A stretch of 64,000 nt of DNA, from NCBI GenBank assembly GCA_020161265.1, contig JAIUOC010000005.1:310001-374000 (forward strand). Direction: 5' to 3'. Below, piece after piece: positions 47,527 to 56,374 of this stretch. Numbering within the stretch: the stretch's first letter is position 1; every line of letters starts with the position of its first letter. The stretch is from Chloroflexota bacterium (GTDB lineage: Bacteria; Chloroflexota; Chloroflexia; Chloroflexales; Herpetosiphonaceae). Below the pieces are notes generated by a model, which saw only the letters and a list, made by a program, of their open reading frames with translations, searched no databases and was not told the DNA's origin. The translations under genes were made by a program, and so were the position numbers.

Positions 47527-48567
47527 CTATAAATCGAGTTCACGCCGCAGTTGGGCTTGTTGTTGATCAAATTCTTGGAGCAATTGTTGGCGCTGTTCGG
47601 CGGGCAAGAAGGCGGCTTTGGCGCTTTGGCGGGCCACTTTACAAATATCATCAACTGTGAAATCGTAGCGTTCGGCGGCCAGCAAAAACTCGCCAGTCAC
47701 CGTCGTATCGAACAAGACTGGATCATCGGAGTTGAGGGTGATTGGCAAACCAGCATCGAGCATTTGGCGTAAGGGATGCTGATCGAACGAAGCGATCACG
47801 CCAGTCCGAATATTGCTGGTTGGGCAAACATCAAAGGTAATATCACCACGGCGAGCCAGAAATTGGGTTAATTCGGCATCCTCAAGCACCCGAAAGCCAT
47901 GGCCAATTCGATCTACGCCCAGCATTTCGACCGCGCCGCGCACGCTGTTGGCTCCAGCGACCTCGCCAGCATGAGCCATAACGTGTAGCCCAACCGCCTT
48001 GGCCAAGGCAAAAACCTCAACAAACGGCTCAGGTGGATAGTTGGCCTCATCGCCGCCAATTGAAAAAGCTACGACCCCATATTGCATGCCAGCTTGCGCC
48101 AACTCGACCGCTCGGAGGGCTTGATCAAGGCTAAACTGCCGGCCAAAATCGAAAGCTGGCCGGCAAACAATGCCTGTCTCGCGCTCAGCACGAGCAAACC
48201 CAGCCGCAACACCACCAAGAATCTCATCGAAATCCATGTTGCGGAGCATGTGCTGAGCAGGCGAGAGCATTACTTCGGCATACCGCACCTGCTGCTGAGC
48301 CAAATCGATTGCTAATTCATAGGCAACCCGCTCAAAATCCTCACCGTGGATCAAACAACGAGCACAGGTGCGATACACATCCAAAAAACCTAGGAAGTGT
48401 TCATATTGAAACATGCGCTCGACCCCGGCCAAATCGCTAGCAGGCAGACTAATGCCATTTTTCGTCGCCAGCTCCAAAAGCGTCTTGGGGGTAATCGAGC
48501 CTTCTAAGTGAACATGAAGCTCACATTTGGGCATGCGGCGAATAAATTCAGCAAGCGGCGAGTGCAT
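47527..48567 (-). CDS. add: Adenosine deaminase
   Basis: A 346-residue zinc-dependent deaminase that turns adenosine into inosine in purine salvage. The metal-binding HxH is in CELHVHLEGSITP, the substrate loop FSIGGDEANYP follows, then HAGE (catalytic Glu), DRIGHGFR and the C-terminal aspartate pair in TLNSDDPVLF. Length and motif order are typical. It starts 11 bp after prfA, with TAGGAG overlapping the prfA stop, so the two are one operon. Confidence 0.95.
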   Translation of the reverse strand: MHSPLAEFIRRMPKCELHVHLEGSITPKTLLELATKNGISLPASDLAGVERMFQYEHFLGFLDVYRTCARCLIHGEDFERVAYELAIDLAQQQVRYAEVMLSPAQHMLRNMDFDEILGGVAAGFARAERETGIVCRPAFDFGRQFSLDQALRAVELAQAGMQYGVVAFSIGGDEANYPPEPFVEVFALAKAVGLHVMAHAGEVAGANSVRGAVEMLGVDRIGHGFRVLEDAELTQFLARRGDITFDVCPTSNIRTGVIASFDQHPLRQMLDAGLPITLNSDDPVLFDTTVTGEFLLAAERYDFTVDDICKVARQSAKAAFLPAEQRQQLLQEFDQQQAQLRRELDL

Positions 48568-48578
48568 GCAACAAACTC

Positions 48579-49676
48579 CTAGGCTCCCATACCCAAGGCC
48601 TTAAGCCGTTCGGCGTTGTCGAAGGTAACCAGCGCATCGATCAAGCGATCAAGCGCTCCATCAAGCACAACCGGCAGGTTTGAGATGTTTTGGCCAATCC
48701 GATGATCGGTAATGCGGTCTTGAGGATAGTTGTAGGTGCGCATTTTTTCAGCTCGCTCACCGCTACCAACCTGAGCCAAGCGCGATTCCCCAAGCTCTTT
48801 TTGGCGTTTTTCTTGCTCACGCGCGTATAAGCGTGCCCGCAACACGTTCAAGGCACTTTCACGATTTTTAATTTGTGAACGAGTGTCTTGACAAACGACC
48901 ACAATTTCTTCGGGTGTACCAGCCTTGTAGACGATCCGCACGGCTGAGTCGGTGGTGTTAACCCCTTGGCCACCGTGACCGCCTGAGCGATACACGTCGA
49001 TGCGATAATCTTCTTGCTTGATTTCAACGGCAGTTTCTTCGACTTCGGGCAACACCGCCACCGTAATTGTGCTGGTATGAATCCGGCCACGAGCCTCAGT
49101 TGCTGGAACGCGTTGGACGCGATGCACACCGCCCTCATATTTAAGCCGACTCCAAGCACCTTGGCCTTGGACTTCAAAAATCACTTCTTTGAAGCCGCCG
49201 ATACCGTTTTCGCTGAGCGACATGACTTCGGTTTTCCAGCCACGGGTTTCAGCATAGCGTTGGTACATGCGGTAGACATCGGCTCCAAATAAAGCTGCTT
49301 CATCACCACCTTCGCCTTGGCGAATTTCGATGATCACGTTCTTTTCGTCGTTGGGGTCGCGTGGCAACAGCAAAATCCGTACTTCAGCCCCAATTGCTTC
49401 CATGCGAGCCGAAAGCTCATCGATCTCCAATTGAGCCATTTCGCGCAGCTCAGGATCATTTTCCTCGCGCAAAAGGGCTTTGGCTTCTTCGACCGATTTC
49501 TCAGCTTGCATAAACTCGCGATACCGCCCAACTAATTCGCCAAGTTCGGTTTGTTCGCGGGCCAAGGTGGTTAAACGCACATGGTCGCTCAACACATCGG
49601 GCTGAGTCATCTCATCATTGAGTTCGATATATCGCGCCTCGACACGAGCGAGACGAGCTAAAATTTCTGGTTCCAT
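48579..49676 (-). CDS. prfA: Peptide chain release factor 1
   Basis: A 365-residue translation termination factor that reads UAA and UAG and releases the peptide on the ribosome. The codon-reading PAT motif is in VPATEARGRIHTS and the catalytic GGQ is at residues 235-237 (SGGHGGQGVNTTDSAVRI). An N-terminal helical domain with an EGGDEAALFGADVYRMYQRYA segment and the C-terminal RITDHRIG complete the fold. The P-A-T tripeptide separates it from RF2, which has SPF. Confidence 0.97.
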   Translation of the reverse strand: MEPEILARLARVEARYIELNDEMTQPDVLSDHVRLTTLAREQTELGELVGRYREFMQAEKSVEEAKALLREENDPELREMAQLEIDELSARMEAIGAEVRILLLPRDPNDEKNVIIEIRQGEGGDEAALFGADVYRMYQRYAETRGWKTEVMSLSENGIGGFKEVIFEVQGQGAWSRLKYEGGVHRVQRVPATEARGRIHTSTITVAVLPEVEETAVEIKQEDYRIDVYRSGGHGGQGVNTTDSAVRIVYKAGTPEEIVVVCQDTRSQIKNRESALNVLRARLYAREQEKRQKELGESRLAQVGSGERAEKMRTYNYPQDRITDHRIGQNISNLPVVLDGALDRLIDALVTFDNAERLKALGMGA

Positions 49677-49824
49677 AGTTGTATGGATGTTCCTTGTCTT
49701 GGTGGTGTATCTGCGCCATTATAGCATAAGGCGTTTACAAAGAGCATCGAACAAAGAACATCTAACATAGTAGAGGATGCGTGATTAATCCACGCAGGAT
49801 ATGAAGATCATTAAGTTGAGGATC

Positions 49825-49852
49825 TAGGCGATAGCCAAAAGCCTATCGCCTA
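49825..49852 (-). terminator. Terminator of the membrane protein gene
   Basis: A 10-bp perfect stem TAGGCGATAG/CTATCGCCTA with an 8-nt loop lies just past the stop codon of the minus-strand gene at 49866. The rest of 49677-49824 holds a copy of the dispersed 'caaagaacat' repeat and nothing else I can name. Confidence 0.7.
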
Positions 49853-49865
49853 ATTAAGGCAAACC

Positions 49866-50903
49866 TTAGCGAATACCGAAGATCTTGACGATATGCGGCG
49901 TATCAATGATCACATGGGGCGCAATCGTATGATAGCCTAGGGCATGGACCCAAGCATTGCCTGTGCGGAGCGTCAAGACTGTTTTGATCATTCCTGCACC
50001 AAAATAGCTGATCAACACAAATATAATCGAGATCAATCCATTGGTTGGGGTGCTAAAATTTGTCCAAGCCTCGGCCATGTGAACGACGGCATAACTTACC
50101 CCACCCAGCAATACGGTTGTAATCGCTGAACCAGTAATTTTGAGAAAGCGCGGAATTAGAATTGAATAGATTAAGATCATGGTTGGTAAGACTGTTCCCA
50201 AGCCATAAATGACCAGTGAAAGTGGTAAGCCCAAGGCCAATTGACTAAAGCTTAGGCGATTGAGGCTTGTACCCAAGGTAGTTAGTTCAAACAGTGATTC
50301 CGAGATCGCAATTACGGCAATTACCAAAAAATCGTTGCGGCGATTAGTTGAGACTAAATTAAGTTGGACGGCGCTGTAGCGGCGGCGAAACCATAGATAT
50401 GGAACGACTGCATAGAACCCAAAATTGTAGATGGCCCAACTCCATACTTCGGCAATCGATAAATCGCCATGCCCACCAACCAAGGTTCCCGCCAAGTGAA
50501 AACTAAACGGCTGAAAGCCTAACAGTGGCCCTAAAACCCATCCCAACGCCTGACCAAATACGGCATAAGCCACTAAACCAAGCGTTTCCCGCAGGGCTTG
50601 GCTACGTTCAGGGGCACGCGCCGCTACATCTATGACTGGGCGATTACGGGTCAGCATATAGCCCAAGCCCATCAGTACAAATATTTCTAGCATCATGACG
50701 CTTGGTACAAACATCTGAAGCACAAAGGGACTTCCCGCAAAGGCTGGTCGATCAAATGGTAGCGCACCATCGCTTAGAAGAATAATTAAACCATGGCCTA
50801 TGATCCACAAAAAAATCGTTAATTGAACCCCACGATGACTTAATAGATTTAATAGCCATGATCGTTGGGCTTGGACTGGTTTAGTTGGCGCTTGAGTTGC
50901 CAT
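49866..50903 (-). CDS. Multi-pass membrane protein of unknown function
   Basis: A 345-residue protein with about nine hydrophobic segments after a short basic N-terminus. Conserved-looking polar spots sit in the last membrane helices (YAVVHMAEAW and WVHALGYHTIAPHV), a pattern that recalls CPBP-type intramembrane proteases, but their EExxxR motif is not seen. I therefore leave the function open. AAGGAG lies 7 nt before the ATG. It is a single gene with its own terminator. Confidence 0.7.
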   Translation of the reverse strand: MATQAPTKPVQAQRSWLLNLLSHRGVQLTIFLWIIGHGLIILLSDGALPFDRPAFAGSPFVLQMFVPSVMMLEIFVLMGLGYMLTRNRPVIDVAARAPERSQALRETLGLVAYAVFGQALGWVLGPLLGFQPFSFHLAGTLVGGHGDLSIAEVWSWAIYNFGFYAVVPYLWFRRRYSAVQLNLVSTNRRNDFLVIAVIAISESLFELTTLGTSLNRLSFSQLALGLPLSLVIYGLGTVLPTMILIYSILIPRFLKITGSAITTVLLGGVSYAVVHMAEAWTNFSTPTNGLISIIFVLISYFGAGMIKTVLTLRTGNAWVHALGYHTIAPHVIIDTPHIVKIFGIR

Positions 50904-50980
50904 TGTATTGCTCCTTATGAAACACAGATTTTATAGATTGACCATAAAGCCTGACACAATGGCAGAGTCAAGCAGCAATT

Positions 50981-51022
50981 ATGAGGGATGAGGGATGAGG
51001 GATGAGGGATGAGGGATGAGGG
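50981..51022. repeat. Six tandem copies of the heptamer ATGAGGG
   Basis: The 7-bp unit ATGAGGG is repeated six times without interruption. The same unit occurs in looser form at about 8849-8880 and 55749-55760, so it belongs to a dispersed intergenic family. Because 7 is not a multiple of 3 it is not coding. Confidence 0.9.
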
Positions 51023-51033
51023 ATGACATTTTG

Positions 51034-51073
51034 CTGCAAAAGACATGAAGCGTCGTTTTCATGTCTTTTGCAG
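51034..51073. terminator. Perfect 16-bp hairpin downstream of the methyltransferase operon
   Basis: CTGCAAAAGACATGAA (51034-51049) is exactly inverted at 51058-51073, with an 8-nt loop. It starts 28 nt past the stop of the minus-strand methyltransferase gene and probably ends the three-gene operon, although there is no T run. Confidence 0.75.
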
Positions 51074-51101
51074 TTCGAACTAGCCGCTGGCTGCTCAAGC
51101 C

Positions 51102-51908
51102 CTAGATCAAACCAAACTCACGGGCTAATATTTGATCAAGCTGAGCCTCACCATAGGCTGGCACATACAAGGTGGCATAGGCCGAAACGTGCTGTTCAGC
51201 CAAATCTTTGAGCAGCACACGCCGAATGCTTGGTTCTTCAATTGGCAAAATTGCCGCTTGATAGATCGTCACTTCATGCTGAGCAGGGTAAAATGTTTGT
51301 AAATGGGCTACCAAACGGGCTAAGCCAGCCCGTGAATCAAGCTGATCGTGCACCACCTTGAAATAGCCAATCACTCCAATTTGCCATAAAACCAAGGGTG
51401 TGCTGGGGTCGAAGCGCCGTGGGCGTACCAAAAAATCGCTGGCCTCATAACTTTGATAGCCATGCAACCCTGGATCGATTGCCAAATCGGCAAACAAACA
51501 AGCCTCAGCTGAAATACCCGGCAATATGTTGACCCGTAGGCCTTCGCGCTGCCCGCGCTGCACCAAATCGCTGGTTGGGGTCACAAAGACGCTTGGATGG
51601 CCATAAAATGCCACACAAACCCGCAACCCCTGACAGACTGCGGCCCAAATATGCTCGACCATGGCTGCATAAACCTGCTCACGTGGCTGATCAGCTTGAT
51701 AAAAATGCGCTAACGATTCGGCCTGCGGATTCAGCTTGTGAATCCATTCATCGGCCAGCGGATGCATCACCAAGTAAAAAGTTTGGTCGGCTTTGCTGAT
51801 CCAGGCATGGGCTTCATTGGTTAAATGCGCGATCATGGTGATGCCTGTGCCAACAATTGTCAGCGAACCTTGTTTCACTGCTAATCCCATGCTATTGTGG
51901 TTGCTCAT
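51102..51908 (-). CDS. Borosin-type peptide alpha-N-methyltransferase
   Basis: A 268-residue SAM-dependent methyltransferase of the tetrapyrrole-methylase fold. It matches fungal OphMA along its length: GSLTIVGTGI, AFYGHPSVFVTP, ILPGISAEACLFADLAIDP, YEASDFLVR and LWQIGVIGY. Residues Tyr70, Arg76, Tyr80 and Tyr102 sit at a constant offset of four from the OphMA active-site Tyr66, Arg72, Tyr76 and Tyr98 as I recall them. This family methylates backbone amides of a peptide. Unlike OphMA it has no fused core peptide, so it is a split form acting on a separate substrate. Its start overlaps the end of the upstream gene by 17 bp; the ATG at 51890, one base after that stop, is an alternative start. 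Confidence 0.85.
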   Translation of the reverse strand: MSNHNSMGLAVKQGSLTIVGTGITMIAHLTNEAHAWISKADQTFYLVMHPLADEWIHKLNPQAESLAHFYQADQPREQVYAAMVEHIWAAVCQGLRVCVAFYGHPSVFVTPTSDLVQRGQREGLRVNILPGISAEACLFADLAIDPGLHGYQSYEASDFLVRPRRFDPSTPLVLWQIGVIGYFKVVHDQLDSRAGLARLVAHLQTFYPAQHEVTIYQAAILPIEEPSIRRVLLKDLAEQHVSAYATLYVPAYGEAQLDQILAREFGLI

Positions 51909-52488
51909 CGAAGGCTATTTCAAATAATGGTGGCTGATCATCTCTTTGGCGATGATAGACAAAATTCGTTAATTTTGTATGAACTGGGCGAGTTCTACCG
52001 ACCAAAATATAATTATTGGCTGGAATATGTAACTCAATTGGGATATTGGCACAATTGTAGGTTGGTTGTTCGATTTGGTTTTTGCTGCGAATATAAAAAA
52101 CCTGGGGAATATCATCAGGGTCGTTTGGGTCAACATAGCAAACATGTAAATCGAAATAAGGATTACCATTATCATCTTCGATCATATAGCTATGATTGAG
52201 CAGCCAACAGGTCACGTTATAATCTTTGGATTTATCGGCGGCTTCGATAAATACATTCATATACGATGAAACTGTGACCGGAACATCTTGATAAGCTTGG
52301 GTTTCTGTTTGGGCAACAGTGCCAACACTTCGCAAGGTCATCACGGTGGTAACTTCTTGAATTGGGTCTGCTTTGGCGAGTTTTTGCCCAAGCCCTAGTT
52401 GTTGCAAAAAGCCCTGAGGATTTTGCTTGAACGAGGCTAAACGGCTTGGGTCATCGACGAGGGTTTGGACGAAATCGACCATATCCAT
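51892..52488 (-). CDS. Candidate borosin substrate protein with N-terminal binding domain
   Basis: A 198-residue protein without a clear family. Residues 4-34 (VDFVQTLVDDPSRLASF, then KQNPQGFLQQLGLG) resemble the helical borosin-binding domain of split-borosin precursors such as SonA of Shewanella, which has a similar DF..L..D...YKQNP....GL pattern. The remaining ~160 residues are beta-rich and hydrophilic, with no short hydrophobic tail; a Thr/Val-rich stretch EVTTVMTLRSVGTVAQT follows the helices. It is translated from GGAGG overlapping the regulator's stop codon and overlaps the methyltransferase gene. I infer it is the methylation substrate or a partner; the modified residues are unknown. 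Confidence 0.65.
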   Translation of the reverse strand: MDMVDFVQTLVDDPSRLASFKQNPQGFLQQLGLGQKLAKADPIQEVTTVMTLRSVGTVAQTETQAYQDVPVTVSSYMNVFIEAADKSKDYNVTCWLLNHSYMIEDDNGNPYFDLHVCYVDPNDPDDIPQVFYIRSKNQIEQPTYNCANIPIELHIPANNYILVGRTRPVHTKLTNFVYHRQRDDQPPLFEIAFDEQPQ

Positions 52489-52499
52489 GAATATTCCTC

Positions 52500-55400
52500 C
52501 TAATAAACCGCAATACTCTGGCTTTGCTCAATTTGGGTTAAGCAAAGGGCTACATAGCGTTCAATTCCTGACAGTTCAACCTCAACCATCGGCCTGCTTT
52601 GGCCTGCGGAATGTTGGTGCAACTGTAAACGATTGAGCAAGCTTTTGGTTTCGGCGCTACAGGCTGGATGTTGGCTCAAGCTATGCCATAGTTTGAACCA
52701 ATGGCTTGGCTCGCCATCGCAAACTGCCGCCCAAAATTGCAAAACCGTTGCATAACATTCGAGCAATAAGGGTATTTCTTGGCGTTGCTGGGCTACCATA
52801 ATCGCCCGCGCTAACCATGGCTGCACATATTGAAAATTACGTTGCGCCAATTCGAGTTGGGCTAGGTGAATCGCCGCCCGCCCAATCATAGCCTCCACCC
52901 CAAGTTCTTGAAAAATGGCAAAGGCTTTATGCAAATAGCCCGCACTTTGGGAAAAATCTTCGCGGCGCAGCGCCAACATGCCCATTTGATCGCGAATTAA
53001 TGCCTCGCCAAGCGGGGTCTTGAGTTGGTAGGCCAAATCAAGGCTGGCCTCAAAATGATGTTGCGCCAGATCATAATTGGCCTGCGCCAGCGCCACCACC
53101 CCCAAAAAGCGTTGACTATGGCATAAACCCCACAGATGTTTTTGGGCTTGATAGTGATCGCTACAGGTCTGAAAGGCTTGTTCGGCGGCTTGCCAATTGC
53201 CTTGCGCCAACAACACCGCGCCCATTGATAACCATGTATCGCTGACTTTAATTGGATCATTGACGTTTTCAGCTTGAGCCAAACAGCGTTGTAACAGATC
53301 AAGGGCGCGGGTATATTCGCCTCGGCGTTGGGTAATTACCCCAAGTTGCTTATAAATAAACAGCAATTCAGCTACATTCTGCAATTGCATTCGATACAAG
53401 ATATCGATACACTGTTGTAATAATGCCTCAGAACGTGCTAATTCGCCCAAAATATAATGAAACTCGGCGTAGCATGAAACAATTCGCACTACAATTAAAA
53501 CGATCTCAGTCTCAACATCCTGATGATCAAGTGTGCTTAATAACGCTGCGGCTGGAGCAAAAAGCTGTTGGCCTTCGATCTCACGGTTGCGAATTGCAAA
53601 GAAATCGTGTAAAGCAATACAATAATCGCCTAAAATGTGAATTTGTTGAGCTTGAACTGCCCAGAGCCAGCCACCCCGAATATTATCAAGCTCTTGTTCT
53701 AAGAGCATTAACCCTTGCTGGCTGGCGTTGCCATGAATTAATTGCTCTTGCTGACGGCTAAATTGGCCGAAGTAACGAGCATGGCGTTGATACAACGTTT
53801 GCTGATCGGCGGCCAAGCTTTGGAGTTTGGTTTGGGCAAATTGGTGCAGTAATGGATGTAAGGCATAGCGGGTTTGTTGTTGCAAAATTTCAAGCGTGAG
53901 CAACGATTTGGCGCGTAAATTGGCCAGCACGTTCAAATCGACCTCGGCAATGATTGTGGCGGTTTCAGCATTAAAGCTACTAGGAAATACCGCCAAGCGT
54001 GCTAAACAAGCCTGTTCATGTGGATCAAGCAATTGCCACGAATAATCAAATGCGGCCTGAATGCTGCGATGGCGGGTTGGAATATCGACTACATCGCTAT
54101 GAAAAAGCTGCATGTCATTGCTGAGTGCTGCGACAATTTCATTGCCACTGCGAATCGTCATCCATGGGGCAATCAATTCAATTGCCAAGGGCAAGCCATG
54201 GACCATCTGGCAAATTTGGCCAATCGCTTGACGATCTGCATGGCCATAATCGGCTAAATCGCCCGATTTGCCTTGACGCTGCAAACAATGTACAAATAAA
54301 TCGACCGCTGCAAAATGCTGAAGTTGCTCGGCCAACAACGGCGAATAGCCTGAATCATCATTAATCTGGGGATAGGCCAAGCCTGCTAATTCCAAGACAT
54401 ATTCGTTTTGCAGGCGCATGCGCTCACGTGAGCCAATAATGAAGCGTAATTGCGGAATATGTTGAATCAGACTGCTGAGGGCTAAGCGAGCGCTGGTTGC
54501 CAATAATTCGCCATTATCAATGATGATGATCAGTTCATGCTGTTGCAATTGGAGAATCAGGTGTTCAACCAGATCGTTGGTGCGTGGTGGTGGTAGGGTC
54601 AAAGCCTGCATAATTGCCAACAACACAGGTTCAGCATCCAATAGGCGCGGCTGTTGATCGGCGCTGACCAAGGAAATATAAAAAACTCCGTTGCTCGAAG
54701 CCCCTAAATATTCGTTGACCACCTTCCAGCCAAAGGTCAGAGCTAATTGGGTTTTGCCGCTACCGCCAGCGCCCATAATCGTCAGCAATTGGTTGCGTTC
54801 AGCCGCCAGCCAATGGGTGATGCGTTCTAGCTCGGCTTGGCGACCATAGAGCATTGGGGTTGGCCGAATCAAACGCTGCGGACGTTGGGCGGGTGTTGCC
54901 ATAATCTGGCGTTGTAAAGCCTCGCTCGCTGGCTCGGGTTTTAATCCATACTCACGCTCTAAAACTTGTTCGAGCAGCCGATATTGGCGCAGGGCCGTGT
55001 GACGTTGGCCAGTGCGCATCAAGAGTAACATCAACTGGCGATGGGCGACCTCATCACATTCATCAAGCGTCACCAAGCGCTGAAGCCAACGAATTGCCTC
55101 GTTGTAGTTGCTTACCACGCTATAGCGTTCGATCAGGCGGCGAATCGCGACCAGGGCTTGTTGTCGCCAATATTCCACCTGTTGGAGTTGCCAGCTGCTG
55201 AAGCCATCGGCATCGCGGAGATAAAACCCATTGAGAAAATCGCCTTGATAGTGTTCGATCGCGCTGGCTAATTCGTTGGTTGGGCTAGCTGGGTTGTCGA
55301 AAATTTGGGTGCAATGCTGAAGGTCGAGCCAATAACGGGCTTGGGGGTGTAATCCGATCGTATGGCGCGTGACCTCAATAAACGGGTCCATCACTTTACG

Positions 55401-55655
55401 TAATTGATTGAGTGTGAGGCGTAAGTTGCCCGCTGTGCGTTCTGCCGATAAATCATTCCATAACAATTGTGCCAAAACCTCACGTTCGTGGGGGTAAGGA
55501 TTGACTACAAGGTAGATCAGCAGTGCTTCCACTTTGCGCGTTGCCAGATCACTAATACGTTGATTGTCGATAAAGATCCGCAAGCCGCCAAAAACGTGAA
55601 TCCGTAAACTTGGCACCGATTGAGCCGAATCATCAGGCTGATGCGTGACATTCAC
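52500..55655 (-). CDS. SARP-type regulator with NB-ARC ATPase and TPR repeats
   Basis: A 1051-residue regulator. Residues ~15-110 are an OmpR-like winged helix (LRIHVFGGLRIFIDNQRISD, then LATRKVEALLIYLVVNP). Residues ~110-250 are a BTAD domain (FLNGFYLRDADGFSSWQLQQ). A P-loop IMGAGGSGKTQLALTF lies at about residues 292-307, with the rest of an NB-ARC-like ATPase after it. The last ~350 residues are TPR repeats. Such AfsR-like proteins often activate secondary-metabolite genes. Its stop codon forms part of the ribosome binding site of the next gene, so it is tied to the borosin-like pair. The signal it senses is unknown. Confidence 0.9.
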   Translation of the reverse strand: MNVTHQPDDSAQSVPSLRIHVFGGLRIFIDNQRISDLATRKVEALLIYLVVNPYPHEREVLAQLLWNDLSAERTAGNLRLTLNQLRKVMDPFIEVTRHTIGLHPQARYWLDLQHCTQIFDNPASPTNELASAIEHYQGDFLNGFYLRDADGFSSWQLQQVEYWRQQALVAIRRLIERYSVVSNYNEAIRWLQRLVTLDECDEVAHRQLMLLLMRTGQRHTALRQYRLLEQVLEREYGLKPEPASEALQRQIMATPAQRPQRLIRPTPMLYGRQAELERITHWLAAERNQLLTIMGAGGSGKTQLALTFGWKVVNEYLGASSNGVFYISLVSADQQPRLLDAEPVLLAIMQALTLPPPRTNDLVEHLILQLQQHELIIIIDNGELLATSARLALSSLIQHIPQLRFIIGSRERMRLQNEYVLELAGLAYPQINDDSGYSPLLAEQLQHFAAVDLFVHCLQRQGKSGDLADYGHADRQAIGQICQMVHGLPLAIELIAPWMTIRSGNEIVAALSNDMQLFHSDVVDIPTRHRSIQAAFDYSWQLLDPHEQACLARLAVFPSSFNAETATIIAEVDLNVLANLRAKSLLTLEILQQQTRYALHPLLHQFAQTKLQSLAADQQTLYQRHARYFGQFSRQQEQLIHGNASQQGLMLLEQELDNIRGGWLWAVQAQQIHILGDYCIALHDFFAIRNREIEGQQLFAPAAALLSTLDHQDVETEIVLIVVRIVSCYAEFHYILGELARSEALLQQCIDILYRMQLQNVAELLFIYKQLGVITQRRGEYTRALDLLQRCLAQAENVNDPIKVSDTWLSMGAVLLAQGNWQAAEQAFQTCSDHYQAQKHLWGLCHSQRFLGVVALAQANYDLAQHHFEASLDLAYQLKTPLGEALIRDQMGMLALRREDFSQSAGYLHKAFAIFQELGVEAMIGRAAIHLAQLELAQRNFQYVQPWLARAIMVAQQRQEIPLLLECYATVLQFWAAVCDGEPSHWFKLWHSLSQHPACSAETKSLLNRLQLHQHSAGQSRPMVEVELSGIERYVALCLTQIEQSQSIAVY

Positions 55656-55762
55656 GGAGCTACATCTCCAATAAAACGATTTTGAAACGCTGGGCCGCTA
55701 TGCTGTGAATTGTAGCAGACCTTGTAGCGGATATTCAATAGATAGTGAATGAAGGATGAGCT

Positions 55763-56374
55763 ATGAACAGCGAAGTTCGGAATCAAAACCATCACAGCGA
55801 AACAGTGGCATTACAACTCGTCGAACAAATTTGCCGAGGCGAACATGCAGCCATTTGGGAGTTGTATAGTTTGTACCACACTGAACTGTCACAGCAATGT
55901 TTGGTTTGGATGCATGGCAATCCCCACGATGCCGATGAAGCATTAAGCCGTTTGGTGCTCAAAGCGTGGGAATCGTTGCCACGCCATGCCTATAAAATTA
56001 CCAACGCCAAGGCTTGGCTCATGCGCATGGCCTACAACATTTGCATCGATATTCATCGCCAACAACAACGCGAACTCAAGCGGCTCCAACCGCTGGATAG
56101 CCTGCTGGGCAATGACGACAGCATGCCACATAGCGCAACGCCCTCGCCCGAAACGGCGTTGTTGAAGCGTGAAGTTTATGAAACGATCAATCAAGCCTTG
56201 CAAGCGTTATCGCCACGCTTGAATAGCACTTTTTCGTTATGGCTCTACAACGATATGTCGTGCGATGCGATTGCTCAGCATCAAGGAATTTCGTTGGCCA
56301 ATGTCTATAAACGCTTGCAACAAGCCCGCGATATGCTGCAACCACAATTACGCCCAAGCACTGTTGAGGGGTGA
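55763..56374 (+). CDS. RNA polymerase sigma factor, sigma-70 (ECF-type)
   Basis: A 203-residue sigma factor. Region 2 includes HAAIWELYSLYHTELSQQCL and the DNA-melting part NAKAWLMRMAYNICIDIHRQQ. Region 4 includes LSPRLNSTFSLWLYNDMSCD and ANVYKRLQQARDML. No anti-sigma gene is adjacent. It is divergent from the SARP-type regulator gene across a 107-bp gap, so it may belong to the same regulatory unit, but this is only positional. Confidence 0.88.
   Translation: MNSEVRNQNHHSETVALQLVEQICRGEHAAIWELYSLYHTELSQQCLVWMHGNPHDADEALSRLVLKAWESLPRHAYKITNAKAWLMRMAYNICIDIHRQQQRELKRLQPLDSLLGNDDSMPHSATPSPETALLKREVYETINQALQALSPRLNSTFSLWLYNDMSCDAIAQHQGISLANVYKRLQQARDMLQPQLRPSTVEG

Noticed and set aside
49866-50903. 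CPBP-family intramembrane protease
   Set aside because: The characteristic EExxxR and FxxxH/HxxxB motifs are not visible, although the hydrophobic layout and some histidines are similar.
51102-51908. Assignment as a cobalamin or siroheme biosynthesis methylase
   Set aside because: The fold is shared, but the blocks YEASDFL, LPGISAE.CLFADL and the Arg/Tyr spacing fit borosin enzymes, and no cobalamin gene is nearby.
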